Below, piece by piece: positions 54,792 through 64,000 of a stretch of DNA of 64,000 bases. Both the position numbers and the translations under genes were made by a program. Numbering within the stretch: the first letter of the stretch is position 1; each line of letters starts with the position of its first letter. Source of the stretch: Microbulbifer variabilis ATCC 700307. GTDB taxonomy: Bacteria; Pseudomonadota; Gammaproteobacteria; Pseudomonadales; Cellvibrionaceae. The notes under the pieces were generated by a model, which saw nothing but the letters and a program-made list of their open reading frames with translations, had not been told where the DNA came from and searched no databases. The stretch is taken from the NCBI RefSeq assembly GCF_000380565.1, contig NZ_AQYJ01000022.1, forward strand, positions 62,001 to 126,000. The letters are read 5' to 3'.

Positions 54792-54836
54792 GCGAAGCGA
54801 GCCCGCGAAATCGTGTAGATGGACAACTCGCTTCGC
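54792..54836 (+). promoter_or_regulatory. Inverted repeats between aspS and yebC
   Basis: GCGAAGCGAG (54792-54801) and CTCGCTTCGC (54827-54836) are perfect complements 25 nt apart. An alternative hairpin GGGCT...AGCCC overlaps the left arm. It is a possible attenuator, processing site or terminator, without a T-run. Confidence 0.4.
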
Positions 54837-54876
54837 TTACTGGTCCATCCCACGCACAGACTGAAGAGAGACGACA

Positions 54877-55620
54877 ATGGCCGGACATAGTAAATGGGCC
54901 AATATCAAGCACCGCAAAGCGGCCCAAGATGCCAAGCGGGGCAAGGTTTTTACCAAGATTATTCGCGAATTGACGGTTGCAGCGAAAGCGGGGCCGAACC
55001 CAGATGATAACCCGACGTTAAGGGCTACCATTGATAAAGCTCTGGGCGCCAATATGAAGCGCGATACCATCGATAAGGCGATCGCCCGCGGGGCCGGAAA
55101 TGCTGAGGGTGAAAACTACGAAGCGGTTGTATACGAAGGGTACGGTGTTGGTGGTGTAGCGGTGTTGGTAGAGTGCCTGACCGACAACCGCAACCGTACG
55201 GTGGCCGAAGTGCGCCACGCTTTTTCCAAGCGCGGTGGAAACCTGGGTACAGATGGCTCGGTAAGTTACCTGTTCACGCGTAAAGGTCAGATGTTCTACG
55301 AGACTGGGGTCGATGAGGATTCGCTGATGGAAGCGGCCCTGGAAGCGGGTGCTGAAGATATCGAGACCAATGACGATGGCAGCGTTGAAGTTACCACTGA
55401 ATTCCAGGACTACCTGACAGTAAAAGACGCGCTGGTAGAAGCTGGTTTTACTCCGGATAGTGCCGAGATTGCGATGATCCCCTCCACCACAGTTCCCCTG
55501 GATAAAGAAGGTGCGGAGAAGGTGCTGGCGCTGGTCGAGATGCTGGAGGATCTCGATGATGTGCAAAACGTTTACACCAATGCGGATATTCCTGCAGAGG
55601 TCATGGAAGAGTTGGACTAA
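54877..55620 (+). CDS. yebC: YebC/PmpR-family protein
   Basis: A 247-residue protein of the YebC/PmpR (TACO1-like) family, starting [25 protein letters not shown], the invariant family N-terminus. [21 protein letters not shown] and [11 protein letters not shown] are further conserved parts. The family was described as DNA-binding regulators and more recently as translation factors helping ribosomes stalled at polyproline. Upstream of ruvC as in most gammaproteobacteria. Confidence 0.95.
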   Translation: MAGHSKWANIKHRKAAQDAKRGKVFTKIIRELTVAAKAGPNPDDNPTLRATIDKALGANMKRDTIDKAIARGAGNAEGENYEAVVYEGYGVGGVAVLVECLTDNRNRTVAEVRHAFSKRGGNLGTDGSVSYLFTRKGQMFYETGVDEDSLMEAALEAGAEDIETNDDGSVEVTTEFQDYLTVKDALVEAGFTPDSAEIAMIPSTTVPLDKEGAEKVLALVEMLEDLDDVQNVYTNADIPAEVMEELD

Positions 55621-55767
55621 CTCCCGCTCACTGCAGGGCAGGGAGCGTCCTGCCTTGCCCCATGAGATTTTCGATACGCTCCTCGCAAGCTCTCCCTTGA
55701 CGCTTTCATCTCACCTTGGGACACTCCCACCACTATATAAACATACAGATACCTGGGGAGCTGCCTC

Positions 55768-56301
55768 TTGACCCGAATCTTAGGTATTGACCCCGGCTCG
55801 CGTAAAACGGGCTATGGAATTATCGATGTGGAGCGGGGTAAGGCTCGCTATGTGGCTAGTGGGGTTATTCGTATTCCCGAGGGACCTCTGCCGGAACGCC
55901 TCAAGCTGATTTTCGATGCGGTGTGCCAGATTGCACAGCAATACCAGCCTGCACAGATGGCAATTGAAAACGTATTTATGTCCAAGAGTGCAGGCTCCGC
56001 CCTAAAACTGGGGCAAGCCCGTGGTGCCGCTATTGTGGCTGGGACCAATAGCGGCCTCGAGGTTGCCGAGTATGAAGCGCGCAAGGTCAAACAGGCGGTG
56101 GTGGGCAATGGCGGTGCAGATAAATTGCAAGTTCAGCATATGGTAAAAACCCTGCTGTCGCTGCCAGCGGCGCCCCAGGAGGATGCCGCTGATGCGCTCG
56201 CGGTGGCGCTGTGTCATATGCATACAGAGCAGACATTGGCATTTACCGCTGGAGATGGGGGGGCGCGCAGTCGCTTCCGTCGCGGGCGTCTCAGTATGTG
56301 A
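55768..56301 (+). CDS. ruvC: Holliday junction endodeoxyribonuclease RuvC
   Basis: A 177-residue RNase H-like nuclease starting at TTG 55768 (GGGGAG upstream). The catalytic acidic residues are in [12 protein letters not shown] (Asp7), MAIENVFM (Glu66) and the [12 protein letters not shown] pair near residue 140. It resolves Holliday junctions with RuvAB in homologous recombination. First gene of the ruvCAB set. Confidence 0.96.
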   Translation: MTRILGIDPGSRKTGYGIIDVERGKARYVASGVIRIPEGPLPERLKLIFDAVCQIAQQYQPAQMAIENVFMSKSAGSALKLGQARGAAIVAGTNSGLEVAEYEARKVKQAVVGNGGADKLQVQHMVKTLLSLPAAPQEDAADALAVALCHMHTEQTLAFTAGDGGARSRFRRGRLSM

Positions 56302-56360
56302 ATGGCTCCTGCCGCTCTCCCTCTTTCGTTGGGGCAGGTATAACAAATTTGGAATAACAC

Positions 56361-56972
56361 ATGATTGGACGATTGAGCGGCTCTCTGGCCGCAGTGCAGC
56401 CGCCGCTGCTATTGGTGGATGTGCAGGGAGTTGGCTACGAAGTGCTCGCTCCCATGACCACTATCTTTGAGCTCCCGGCCCTGGGTCAGCAGGTGCAGTT
56501 GCACACCCATTTGGCCGTTTCAGAGACTGCCCAGCAGTTGTATGGCTTTATCCGTGATGCCGATCGTAAGCTTTTTCGGACCCTGATAAAGGTAAGTGGT
56601 GTTGGACCCAAAATGGCACTGGCAATTCTGTCTGGACTCGACGGTGCGGCGTTGGCGCGCTGTGTTGCAGAAGACAATGTTGCAGCTCTGGTAAAAGTGC
56701 CTGGTGTGGGTAAGAAGACTGCTGAGCGTTTGATAGTGGAGCTGCGGGATAAGTTGACCCCGGACTTTGGTGATGCCAACGATATCCCCTTGATAGCCGC
56801 GACTGCCAGCCCCAGGGCAGATCATGCCGGAGAGGCTGAAAGTGCCCTGGCGGCATTGGGCTACAAGCCAACTGAAGCCAGTAAAATGGTTGCCCGCGCC
56901 AGCAAGGAGCAGCCTGATGCAGATAGTGCTACCTTGATTCGCTTGGCCCTGAAGGGCATGGCGCCCGCGTAA
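56361..56972 (+). CDS. ruvA: Holliday junction branch migration protein RuvA
   Basis: A 203-residue protein: OB-fold N-terminal domain (MIGRLSGSLAAVQPPLLLVDVQGVGYEV), helix-hairpin-helix pair (LIKVSGVGPKMALAIL, LVKVPGVGKKTAERLI) and C-terminal RuvB-binding domain (about 155-203). The tetramer binds the junction and recruits RuvB. It lies 59 bp after ruvC and 24 bp before ruvB. Confidence 0.97.
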   Translation: MIGRLSGSLAAVQPPLLLVDVQGVGYEVLAPMTTIFELPALGQQVQLHTHLAVSETAQQLYGFIRDADRKLFRTLIKVSGVGPKMALAILSGLDGAALARCVAEDNVAALVKVPGVGKKTAERLIVELRDKLTPDFGDANDIPLIAATASPRADHAGEAESALAALGYKPTEASKMVARASKEQPDADSATLIRLALKGMAPA

Positions 56973-56996
56973 ATTGAGTGCCCTGGAGTTGTTGCG

Positions 56997-58019
56997 ATGA
57001 TAGAAGCTGATCGCCTGGTAGCACCAGATCCGGTAGGCCCTGCAGGCCACGAAGAGCAGTATGACCGCGCTGTGCGCCCCAAGACTCTGTCGGACTATGT
57101 GGGTCAGCCGGTGGTGCGTGAACAGATGGAGATCTTTATCCAGGCCGCCAAACTGCGCAAAGAGGCCCTGGACCACACTCTGGTGTTTGGCCCGCCCGGC
57201 CTGGGTAAAACGACCCTTGCGAATATTATTTCTGCGGAGATGGGAGTGGCTATCAAGACCACTTCCGGGCCCGTGCTGGAAAAGGCGGGCGACCTGGCCG
57301 CCTTGATGACCAATTTAGAGCCGGGTGATGTGTTGTTTATCGATGAGATTCACCGCCTGAGCCCACATGTGGAGGAAGTCCTGTATCCGGCGATGGAGGA
57401 CTACCAGCTGGATATCATGATTGGTGAAGGGCCTGCGGCACGCTCAATCAAACTGGATTTGCCACCTTTCACCCTGGTGGGCGCCACAACCAGGGCAGGC
57501 TTGCTCACCTCCCCCCTGCGCGATCGCTTCGGCATAGTTCAACGCCTTGAATTCTATAACGTGAAAGACCTCACCAGCATCGTGCGCCGCTCCGCGGGCC
57601 TTATGGGGGTGGATATGGATGAGGGGGGAGCCCTGGAGGTGGCGCGGCGCGCCCGCGGCACCCCGCGGATTGCAAACCGCCTGCTCCGCCGCGTCCGCGA
57701 TTATGCCGATGTTAAGGGCAATGGCTCTGTGGATTCGGCCACCGCGGATGCCGCGCTCAATATGCTCAATGTGGATGCCCGCGGCTTCGACCAGCTCGAC
57801 CGACGCATGTTGCTAGCCATGATTGAGAAGTTTGATGGCGGCCCTGTTGGGGTAGACAGCCTAGCAGCTGCGGTGAGTGAGGAGCGCGATACCCTGGAGG
57901 ACGTAATTGAGCCCTACCTGATTCAACAGGGCTATATCGCTCGCACACCTCGCGGACGGGTGGTTACAGGGCTCGCCTATGAACATTTCGGCATACCAGC
58001 GCCGGATAAAAAGCAGTGA
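56997..58019 (+). CDS. ruvB: Holliday junction branch migration ATPase RuvB
   Basis: A 340-residue AAA+ helicase. Walker A is [11 protein letters not shown], Walker B is LFIDEIHRL, and the sensor 1 region is [19 protein letters not shown]. The C-terminal winged helix ends [13 protein letters not shown]. Starts at ATG 56997. Drives branch migration with RuvA. Confidence 0.98.
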   Translation: MIEADRLVAPDPVGPAGHEEQYDRAVRPKTLSDYVGQPVVREQMEIFIQAAKLRKEALDHTLVFGPPGLGKTTLANIISAEMGVAIKTTSGPVLEKAGDLAALMTNLEPGDVLFIDEIHRLSPHVEEVLYPAMEDYQLDIMIGEGPAARSIKLDLPPFTLVGATTRAGLLTSPLRDRFGIVQRLEFYNVKDLTSIVRRSAGLMGVDMDEGGALEVARRARGTPRIANRLLRRVRDYADVKGNGSVDSATADAALNMLNVDARGFDQLDRRMLLAMIEKFDGGPVGVDSLAAAVSEERDTLEDVIEPYLIQQGYIARTPRGRVVTGLAYEHFGIPAPDKKQ

Positions 58020-58030
58020 GAGGAAACGGG

Positions 58031-58435
58031 GTGAAGGGAGACTTCAGTATTCCCATGCGTGTGTATATCGAAGATACAGACGCGGGCGGCATTGTGTATT
58101 ACGTGAATTATTTGAAATATATGGAGCGCGCGCGCACAGAACTGTTGCGCTCCCTCGGTTATGATAAGCCGGCGATGCCGGCGCAGGGACTCTTACTGGT
58201 GGTGCACTCCGCCGAGATCCAGTACCGCCGCTCCGCTCTACTCGATGATGCATTGCGCGCTACAGCGACGATTGGCAAACTGGGGCGAGCCGCAGTGACT
58301 TTCGAGCAAAAAATCTGGCGCGGCGATGAGCTAATTTGCGAAGGTGTGGTCAAAGTTGCCTGTGTCGCTGACGACAGCCGCAGGCCCTGTGCCCTGCCGG
58401 AACCTATTTATTCAGCATTAAAGGCAGTTATTTAA
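58031..58435 (+). CDS. ybgC: Acyl-CoA thioesterase of the Tol-Pal cluster, YbgC
   Basis: A 134-residue hotdog-fold thioesterase from GTG 58031, chosen because GAGAGGA lies upstream and because the N-terminus then matches YbgC length. The catalytic Asp and hotdog signature are in RVYIEDTDAGGIVYYVNYLKY. E. coli YbgC acts on short-chain or acyl-ACP thioesters and is coupled to phospholipid synthesis. Upstream of tolQ by 4 bp, as in the classical order. Confidence 0.93.
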   Translation: MKGDFSIPMRVYIEDTDAGGIVYYVNYLKYMERARTELLRSLGYDKPAMPAQGLLLVVHSAEIQYRRSALLDDALRATATIGKLGRAAVTFEQKIWRGDELICEGVVKVACVADDSRRPCALPEPIYSALKAVI

Positions 58436-58439
58436 GAAG

Positions 58440-59129
58440 ATGAACGCCGGTGAACAACTTTCTCTTTGGGGGCTAATCCAGAACGCCAGCCTGTTGGTAC
58501 AGCTCGTGATGCTGTTGCTTTTATTGGCCTCTGTGGTGTCTTGGGTCATGATTATCCAGCGCGGGCTTTACCTGTCCCAGGCCAAGCGCGGCCTCAGTAG
58601 CTTTGAGCGTCGCTTCTGGTCCGGTGCGGACCTCAACAAGCTGTTTCGCGAGGGGAGTGAGCGCGCCGAAAAAGGCAAAACCGATGGGGTCGAATCCCTG
58701 TTTCGCGCCGGCTTTACCGAGTTTACCCGCCTGCGACAGCAGGGCAGCAGTGGCCCTGAAGCGGTTATGGAGGGTACTGAGCGGGCGATGCGCGTGGCCA
58801 TGTCACGTGAGCAGGAAAAGGTGGAAATGAATCTGCCGTTTCTGGCTACTGTTGGCTCTGTCAGTCCCTATATCGGCCTGTTTGGCACCGTTTGGGGGAT
58901 TATGAATTCTTTCCGCGGTCTCGCCACGATGCACCAAGCCACCATTGCCACGGTTGCCCCAGGTATCAGTGAGGCACTGGTGGCCACGGCTATGGGCCTA
59001 TTTGCGGCAATACCTGCAGTGATGGCATACAACCGCTACTCGGCCAAAGCGGAGTGGCTGTTATCCAGCTACGAAACTTTTGCCGAGGAGTTTTCCTCGA
59101 TCCTGCACCGCAAAGTGCACTCTGGCTGA
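58440..59129 (+). CDS. tolQ: Tol-Pal system proton channel subunit TolQ
   Basis: A 229-residue MotA/TolQ/ExbB protein with three membrane helices (about 18-40, 133-155, 170-192). The SVSPYIGLFGTVWGIMNSF and ALVATAMGLFAAIPAVMAYNRY regions are the family core. With TolR it forms the proton-driven motor in the inner membrane that energises TolA for outer membrane constriction at division. Confidence 0.97.
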   Translation: MNAGEQLSLWGLIQNASLLVQLVMLLLLLASVVSWVMIIQRGLYLSQAKRGLSSFERRFWSGADLNKLFREGSERAEKGKTDGVESLFRAGFTEFTRLRQQGSSGPEAVMEGTERAMRVAMSREQEKVEMNLPFLATVGSVSPYIGLFGTVWGIMNSFRGLATMHQATIATVAPGISEALVATAMGLFAAIPAVMAYNRYSAKAEWLLSSYETFAEEFSSILHRKVHSG

Positions 59130-59149
59130 GTAGTGAGTAGGCGAACCCT

Positions 59150-59581
59150 ATGAGTGTGTTTCGCAAAGGAACCAAGAAGAAGCTGGTATCCGAAATCAAT
59201 GTGGTGCCCTACATCGATGTGATGCTGGTGCTTCTAATTGTCTTTATGGTCACGGCACCATTATTGATGCAAGGGGTCAAAGTCGACCTGCCCAACGCGC
59301 CTTCGGCGCCGATGGAGGATACCGACGAGGAGCCGTTGATCGTGTCTGTACGATCCGACGGTACCTATTACCTGAACCTGGGATCAGAGGAAAAAGAAGC
59401 TAAGCCACTGTCTGAAATCAAGGAGACGGTGGGCAAGGTTTTGCGCCAAAAGCCAAAAACCCCGGTGTTGGTATGGGGCGATACCGATGCCAGGTATGGC
59501 CTGATCGTGAATGCCATGACTGAGCTGCAACAGGCGGGAGCGCCCAGTGTCGGTCTGGTGACAGAGCCACCGCAGGGGTAG
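59150..59581 (+). CDS. tolR: Tol-Pal system subunit TolR
   Basis: A 143-residue protein with one membrane helix (VPYIDVMLVLLIVFMVTAPLL), whose Asp in YIDVMLVL is the proton-carrying residue. The C-terminal periplasmic domain follows (LPNAPSAPMEDTDEE onward), with LVWGDTDARYGLIVNAMTELQQAG at the end. Directly follows tolQ. Confidence 0.97.
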   Translation: MSVFRKGTKKKLVSEINVVPYIDVMLVLLIVFMVTAPLLMQGVKVDLPNAPSAPMEDTDEEPLIVSVRSDGTYYLNLGSEEKEAKPLSEIKETVGKVLRQKPKTPVLVWGDTDARYGLIVNAMTELQQAGAPSVGLVTEPPQG

Positions 59582-59582
59582 T

Positions 59583-60383
59583 GTGTCGGTGAATAAAGGC
59601 TTTTATGCACTGGCGATTATAATCAGCCTCCTGTTGCACGGAGCGCTGATTGCTGCCATCACTTATGGCTGGGAAGCCAGCAGTATGCCCGAGCGCAAGG
59701 CTATGCCGAAGTTTGTGCAGGCCAAACTGGTGACTATCGAAGCAGCCACGCCGCAGAAAAAGCTGCCAAAGAAGGTGGATAAGATCCAGCAGCGCGCCCA
59801 GCGCGAGGCAGAGCAGAAGCGCAAGGCAGAGGTTGAGCGCAAGCGCCGCGCGGCCCTGGAGCAAAAGAAAAAGCTCGAGGCTGAAAAGAAACGCAAGGCC
59901 AAAGCTGAGGCCGATCGCAAGGCTAAGCAAGAGAAGGCCCGTCGCGAGAAAGAGCGTAAGGAAAAGGAGCGCAAAGAGAAAGAACTGAAGGAGCAGTTGG
60001 CTAAAGAGCGCCAGAGTTCTTTTGATGAAGCACTGGAGGAAGAGCAGGAGTTATTGGATGCCAATGAGGGGCAGCAGGCAGTAATGTCTGTTGGTCAGGC
60101 AATCCAGCAGCGTATTGAATCAGTATGGAGTCGCCCGCCGAGTGCTCGTAACGGTATGCTGACCAAAGTGAAAATTAATTTTGTCCCCACCGGTCGAGTA
60201 GTGGCAACTAATATCGTCGAGGGCAGCGGCAACGCCGCCCTGGACCGTTCGGTTCTTACAGCTATTCGTCGGGTAGAAGTTTTCCCTGAAGTGGCTGAGC
60301 TGGCCAGGGAAGAACCAGTAATTTTCGAGCGGGAAGTCCGCACTACTATTTTGAACTTTAAAGTCGAAGATCTGCGCCAATGA
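59583..60383 (+). CDS. tolA: Tol-Pal system subunit TolA
   Basis: A 266-residue protein: N-terminal membrane anchor ([23 protein letters not shown] with the conserved SLLLHG motif), a long Lys/Glu/Ala coiled coil (about 50-145) and a C-terminal TolA/TonB-like domain ([19 protein letters not shown] to the end). It spans the periplasm and contacts Pal and TolB. Its stop overlaps the tolB start. Confidence 0.95.
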   Translation: MSVNKGFYALAIIISLLLHGALIAAITYGWEASSMPERKAMPKFVQAKLVTIEAATPQKKLPKKVDKIQQRAQREAEQKRKAEVERKRRAALEQKKKLEAEKKRKAKAEADRKAKQEKARREKERKEKERKEKELKEQLAKERQSSFDEALEEEQELLDANEGQQAVMSVGQAIQQRIESVWSRPPSARNGMLTKVKINFVPTGRVVATNIVEGSGNAALDRSVLTAIRRVEVFPEVAELAREEPVIFEREVRTTILNFKVEDLRQ

Positions 60384-61675
60384 TCAAGAGATTACTGAAA
60401 ACAGTCGTCATTATTGCCATCGCCTCGGTGAGCCTGGGGGCTCGGGCCCAGCTGGTGGTAGATATCACAAGCGGTATCGATGATCCTACTCCTATTGCGA
60501 TATCTCCTTTCAGCTGGTCCGGCAGCGGTGTGCTGAAAGAGGATGTCTCCGGGATTATTTCCGCAGATCTGCGCCGGAGCGGCCTATTCTCGCCGGTGCC
60601 CAAAGAGGACATGCTGTCTTTTCCTAAAACCCCGGAGGATGTGGTGTTTCGGGACTGGCGTATTCTCGGTACCGAATACATAGTGACTGGTAGAATCGAG
60701 CCCCAGGCTACCGGTTACCTGCTCACTTTTGACCTTGTTAATGTGTTCGGCCAGCACAAGATGTTTACCAAGCAAGTGCGCGGTGGCCAGACCCAGTTGC
60801 GGGATATCGCCCATCGCGCCGCCGATGAAATTTTTGAAGCCGTTACCGGTATTCGTGGTGCCTTCTCTACCGAAATGGTATACGTGCAGGAAGAAACCCG
60901 CGGCGGTAAACCCAGCTATGTGCTGATGCGCTCAGATATCGATGGCGCCCGCGCCAAGCAGATTCGCCGCTTTAATGCGCCGGTGATGTCTCCCATGTGG
61001 TCGCCAAATGGACAGGAGCTGGCTTATGTTTCTTTCGAGACCGGCCGCCCGGCGATATTCCGCGAGAACCTGCGCACCGGTGCGCGCAAGCAACTGACTA
61101 ACTTCAAGGGCATCAATAGCTCGCCGACGTGGTCCCCCGATGGAACCAAGTTGGCCATGGTGCTCTCCAAGGACGGCAACCCGGAGATCTACGTACTGGA
61201 TCTGGTGAGCAACAAGTTCACCCGTATGACCAGACACTTCTCCATTGATACCGAGCCAAACTGGATGCCTGATGGTAAATCGTTGGTTTTCACATCCGAT
61301 AGGGGAGGAAAACCACAAATTTACCAATTGACTCTTGCCACTGGTCAAGTCGACCGCTTAACCTTCGATGGCGACTACAATGCGCGGCCGCGTGTTTCTC
61401 CTGATGGGAAGACGTTGGTCATGGTACATCGCAACCGGGGAACCTTTACCATCGCCACGATGGATATTAATTCGGGCAGAATGCGTGTCCTCACGGAGAC
61501 CACACTGGACGAATCCCCTAGCATTGCACCGAATGGGGCAATGTTGATGTACGCAACCAAGCGCGGAGACAAAGGTATTCTGGCTGCGGTATCGCTGGAT
61601 GCTGGGGTGAAGTACAACCTGCCCTCACAAAGAGGTGATGTCCGGGAACCGGCATGGTCGCCATACTTTGATTGA
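60380..61675 (+). CDS. tolB: Tol-Pal system periplasmic beta-propeller TolB
   Basis: A 431-residue secreted protein with signal peptide ([24 protein letters not shown]), an N-terminal domain (about 25-160) and a six-bladed WD40-like propeller built from PD40 repeats ([48 protein letters not shown], and so on). Overlaps tolA by 4 bp. Pal and TolA compete for it in the periplasm. Confidence 0.97.
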   Translation: MIKRLLKTVVIIAIASVSLGARAQLVVDITSGIDDPTPIAISPFSWSGSGVLKEDVSGIISADLRRSGLFSPVPKEDMLSFPKTPEDVVFRDWRILGTEYIVTGRIEPQATGYLLTFDLVNVFGQHKMFTKQVRGGQTQLRDIAHRAADEIFEAVTGIRGAFSTEMVYVQEETRGGKPSYVLMRSDIDGARAKQIRRFNAPVMSPMWSPNGQELAYVSFETGRPAIFRENLRTGARKQLTNFKGINSSPTWSPDGTKLAMVLSKDGNPEIYVLDLVSNKFTRMTRHFSIDTEPNWMPDGKSLVFTSDRGGKPQIYQLTLATGQVDRLTFDGDYNARPRVSPDGKTLVMVHRNRGTFTIATMDINSGRMRVLTETTLDESPSIAPNGAMLMYATKRGDKGILAAVSLDAGVKYNLPSQRGDVREPAWSPYFD

Positions 61676-61770
61676 GGCGGGGGCCCGACGCGTTGATGCG
61701 TAGGGTGTTTAAAAGACCAATTTTAAAAATCTTTCAGGATTTTCGATAACACAAAAAAGCGGAGTAGCTT

Positions 61771-62256
61771 ATGTTGAAATCAGTTAAAACAGGTTTTGGA
61801 CTGGCCTGTGTATTTGCAGTAATGGCCGGTTGTAGCAGCACTGACAGTGAGCAGAGCGGTCAGGAAGTTGTAAACCAAACCGATATTGAAGCTCCGGTTG
61901 AGACCAATGTTGTAGACGATGGCGAGGCTCTGGCTCCTCTGGAAAACGTAGTTTACTTCGACTTCGACCAATCCCTTCTGAAGCCGGAAACCCGTGAGTT
62001 ACTGATCCGCCATGCTGACCGTATGCGCAGCGCTTCTGGCTCTGTGCGTCTGGAAGGCCACGCTGATGAGCTGGGTACCCGTGAGTACAACCTGGCTCTG
62101 GGTGAGCGCCGTGCTAATGCTGTACGCGACTTTTTGGTACTGCAAGGCGTAGATGCAGCTACTCTGGAAGTGATCAGCTACGGTGAAGAGCGCCCGGCTC
62201 AAATGGGCTCTAACGAAGCTGCCCGTGCGATGAACCGTCGCGTTGTTATTAACTAA
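61771..62256 (+). CDS. pal: Peptidoglycan-associated lipoprotein Pal
   Basis: A 161-residue outer membrane lipoprotein. The signal ends in VMAGC with Cys21 lipidated. The C-terminal OmpA-like domain (VVYFDFDQSLLKPET to RAMNRRVVIN) binds peptidoglycan, with the key residues in GHADELGTREYNLALGERRA. It anchors the outer membrane to the cell wall in the Tol-Pal system. Confidence 0.97.
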   Translation: MLKSVKTGFGLACVFAVMAGCSSTDSEQSGQEVVNQTDIEAPVETNVVDDGEALAPLENVVYFDFDQSLLKPETRELLIRHADRMRSASGSVRLEGHADELGTREYNLALGERRANAVRDFLVLQGVDAATLEVISYGEERPAQMGSNEAARAMNRRVVIN

Positions 62257-62268
62257 TCGTCAAAATGG

Positions 62269-63099
62269 ATGCCAATGGCTTTTACGATTAGAAAACTGGC
62301 GATTACCGCAGCATTAATGGCTGCGGCATCGCCCGTATTCTCCCAGGCTCCGATTGTGGATCTGTCTGCCAGCAGTCAGGAGCAGTCGATTTCCCCGAGC
62401 GATAGTGACGCTGCGGAAATGCAGCTCGCCCGTGCCGGAAGTCCGGCCCCGAAAGCCAAGACTAACCCCCAGGCCGAAGCCTACTACCAGATGCAAGTGC
62501 TGCAGCAGGAAGTACGTGAACTGAGGGGGACGGTCGAGGAGCTGCGCCACGAGATCAAACGTCTCAAGCAGCAGCGCACCGAGGACTATATGGACCTGGA
62601 TCGGCGTATTGCCCGCCTCAGCGGTACAGAGCCCTCGTCTCAGCCGCCAGCCAATGCCGACGATGGCGGAGCAACTTCCGCTCAGGGCGGTAGCGCAATG
62701 CCTGTCAAGCCTCAGGGCCCAAAAGACGGCAAGAGTGAGCGCGATCGCTATCAGGCCAGTTTTGGCCTCGCTCGCAATGGCGACTACGGTGGTGCCAGCG
62801 CTGAGTTCAAGAGTCTGCTGCAAGACTTTCCCAATGGGCAGTACGCTCCCAATGCCAACTACTGGCTGGGTGAGATAGCACTAGTGCAGGGAAACCTGGA
62901 AGAGGCTCGAGAATGGTTTGTGGCACTGCTTGATGGCTACCCCAACTCCAATAAAGTCTGGGACGGTCGTTACAAGCTGGGTACTGTTTACCACCAGCTT
63001 GGTGACCAGCAGAAAGCCCGCAACCTGCTTGAGCAGGTTGCTGCCAGCGACGCCAGGGCATCAAACCTGGCGAAGAAGTATCTCCAGGAGAACTTTTAG
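62269..63099 (+). CDS. cpoB: Tol-Pal cluster coordinator CpoB/YbgF
   Basis: A 276-residue periplasmic protein, ATG 62269 or ATG 62275. After the signal peptide (ending in ASPVFSQA) come a coiled coil (about 62-105, QEVRELRGTVEELRHEI) that trimerises, a low-complexity linker and a TPR C-terminal domain (about 155-276: ASFGLARNGDYGGASAEFKSLL, NANYWLGEIALVQGNLEEA). E. coli CpoB links PBP1b and Tol. Last gene in the cluster. Confidence 0.94.
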   Translation: MPMAFTIRKLAITAALMAAASPVFSQAPIVDLSASSQEQSISPSDSDAAEMQLARAGSPAPKAKTNPQAEAYYQMQVLQQEVRELRGTVEELRHEIKRLKQQRTEDYMDLDRRIARLSGTEPSSQPPANADDGGATSAQGGSAMPVKPQGPKDGKSERDRYQASFGLARNGDYGGASAEFKSLLQDFPNGQYAPNANYWLGEIALVQGNLEEAREWFVALLDGYPNSNKVWDGRYKLGTVYHQLGDQQKARNLLEQVAASDARASNLAKKYLQENF

Positions 63100-63213
63100 T
63101 AGCGGATAATTCGTTACTCTCAAAGTACCATCGCTGGTTTTTTGAGCAGAAAAAGCCTATGATCCCGCGCCCGGATGGCATGTGCCCTCTGGGCGTTTTT
63201 GTGTCGGGTGTAT

Positions 63214-63873
63214 ATGTCCAGTCTGTCTAAAGAATCACTGAGAATTAGTGAAATTTTCTACTCCCTTCAGGGGGAAGCACGAGAAAGTGGCCTGCCAACA
63301 GTGTTTGTTCGCTTAACTGGCTGCCCGCTGCGCTGTACCTATTGCGACTCCGAATACGCTTTTTATGGTGGAGAGCGTATGACCCTGGAGCAGATATTAC
63401 AGCAGGTAAAGAGCCATCCTGCGCGACATGTCTGTGTGACTGGCGGTGAGCCCCTGGCGCAACCCAATTGCCTGCCCTTGCTTGAGTCCTTGTGTGATGA
63501 GGGTTACTCAGTAAGCCTGGAGACCAGCGGGGCCATGCCTGTGGACCAGGTAGACCCGCGTGTCTCCCGGGTTGTGGATCTGAAGACACCAGCTTCTGGG
63601 GAGCAGCACCGCAACCGCATGGAAAATATGCAAGTGCTCACCCGCGATGACCAGATTAAATTTGTGATCTGCGATCGCGGCGATTACGAGTGGGCCAGAT
63701 TTACGCTGGATCAGTACAGCTTGCCAGAGCGAGTAGGAGAAGTGCTCTTCTCGCCCAGTTATGAGCAGCTGCAGGCGCGGCAGCTAGCTGAGTGGATACT
63801 GGCGGATGGCCTGCCGGTGCGTATGCAGATGCAGCTACATAAGTTGCTCTGGGGAGATATTCCTGGGGTTTAA
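63214..63873 (+). CDS. queE: 7-carboxy-7-deazaguanine synthase QueE
   Basis: A 219-residue radical SAM enzyme from ATG 63214 (an upstream in-frame start at 63175 adds non-conserved residues). The SAM-binding cluster motif is CPLRCTYC (CX3CX2C). ISEIFYSLQGEARESGLPTVFVRLTGC and TGGEPLAQ are family signatures. It ring-contracts 6-carboxytetrahydropterin to 7-carboxy-7-deazaguanine for queuosine. It is followed 50 bp later by queC. Confidence 0.95.
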   Translation: MSSLSKESLRISEIFYSLQGEARESGLPTVFVRLTGCPLRCTYCDSEYAFYGGERMTLEQILQQVKSHPARHVCVTGGEPLAQPNCLPLLESLCDEGYSVSLETSGAMPVDQVDPRVSRVVDLKTPASGEQHRNRMENMQVLTRDDQIKFVICDRGDYEWARFTLDQYSLPERVGEVLFSPSYEQLQARQLAEWILADGLPVRMQMQLHKLLWGDIPGV

Positions 63874-63922
63874 TTCCATGCCCGGGTTTGCCGTCTGCTG
63901 CGTATAAATAAATGAGGAACTG

Positions 63923-64000
63923 ATGACTGCAAAGAAAGCGGTAATTTTGCTATCTGGAGGCCTGGATTCAGCCACCGTACTCGCTATGGCGAATGCTGAG
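63923..64000 (+). CDS. queC: 7-cyano-7-deazaguanine synthase QueC (3' end cut off)
   Basis: Only the first 26 codons lie in the window. The ATG at 63923 follows TGAGGAAC. The SGGLDSAT sequence is the PP-loop ATP-binding motif that opens QueC. With queE upstream it forms the preQ0 part of queuosine synthesis. Confidence 0.9.
   Translation, partial: MTAKKAVILLSGGLDSATVLAMANAE

Noticed and set aside
63100..63213. A tRNA could follow cpoB, as in some gammaproteobacteria.
   Set aside because: No cloverleaf or T-loop consensus was found in the gap before queE.

Overview
This window looks like chromosome from a marine, free-living gammaproteobacterium, most likely of the Cellvibrionales/Microbulbifer type. 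That placement is an inference from gene content and protein character, not from a search. The supporting content is an Rnf/Rsx complex, a ruvC-ruvA-ruvB-ybgC-tolQRAB-pal-cpoB-queE-queC block in the classical gammaproteobacterial order, and metG divergent from mrp. Gene density is high and most calls are housekeeping genes. No rRNA, tRNA, CRISPR array, insertion sequence, integrase or prophage module was found.

Layout. Positions 1-3862 (minus) hold three envelope proteins in a row: a TPR protein with a TonB-like C-terminus, a Ser/Gln-rich lipoprotein, and a second lipoprotein that runs off the left edge. Positions 4467-11595 hold a branched-chain aminotransferase, a Yip1-family membrane protein, an HSL-type esterase whose catalytic Asp is replaced by Cys, a small secreted protein, a coupled pair of lipoproteins (a parallel beta-helix protein and a diheme cytochrome c), and a TetR regulator. 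Positions 11947-17756 (minus) encode rnfABCDGE with overlapping genes. Positions 18206-29619 hold yghU, a YqjD/YqjE/YqjK-like trio, a 2-hydroxyacid dehydrogenase, an EamA exporter, metG, mrp, trhO and several small hypothetical or secreted proteins.

Positions 30137-37611 hold a TPR lipid- or membrane-anchored protein, a giant FAD/Fe-S dehydrogenase (YdiJ type) and, divergently, a three-gene operon: YbgA-like DUF523/DUF1722, a MerR regulator, and a DNA photolyase. A 9-bp-arm inverted repeat overlaps the -35 box of this operon. The MerR protein has a cobalamin-domain-like C-terminus that lacks the cobalamin ligand residues. This is the most interesting regulatory arrangement in the window. Positions 37612-41592 are AT-rich and gene-poor, with a CPXCG zinc-ribbon protein, a YqaA-type VTT protein, an Asp/Glu racemase and three doubtful ORFs.

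Positions 41593-49871 hold a class I aminotransferase that resembles arginine:pyruvate transaminase, an Lrp/AsnC regulator, a parvulin/HupE pair, DUF4345, an AEC transporter, a fatty acid hydroxylase-family protein, a membrane-anchored AraC regulator and a lytic transglycosylase. Positions 50002-64000 are informational and envelope genes: proS, an HU protein with a basic tail, an FmdB zinc ribbon, aspS, yebC, ruvCAB, ybgC, the Tol-Pal system and the start of queuosine biosynthesis (queE, queC cut by the right edge).

No clearly new defence or mobile system was found. The best leads are the photolyase operon control region, the altered esterase and the left-edge lipoprotein cluster.
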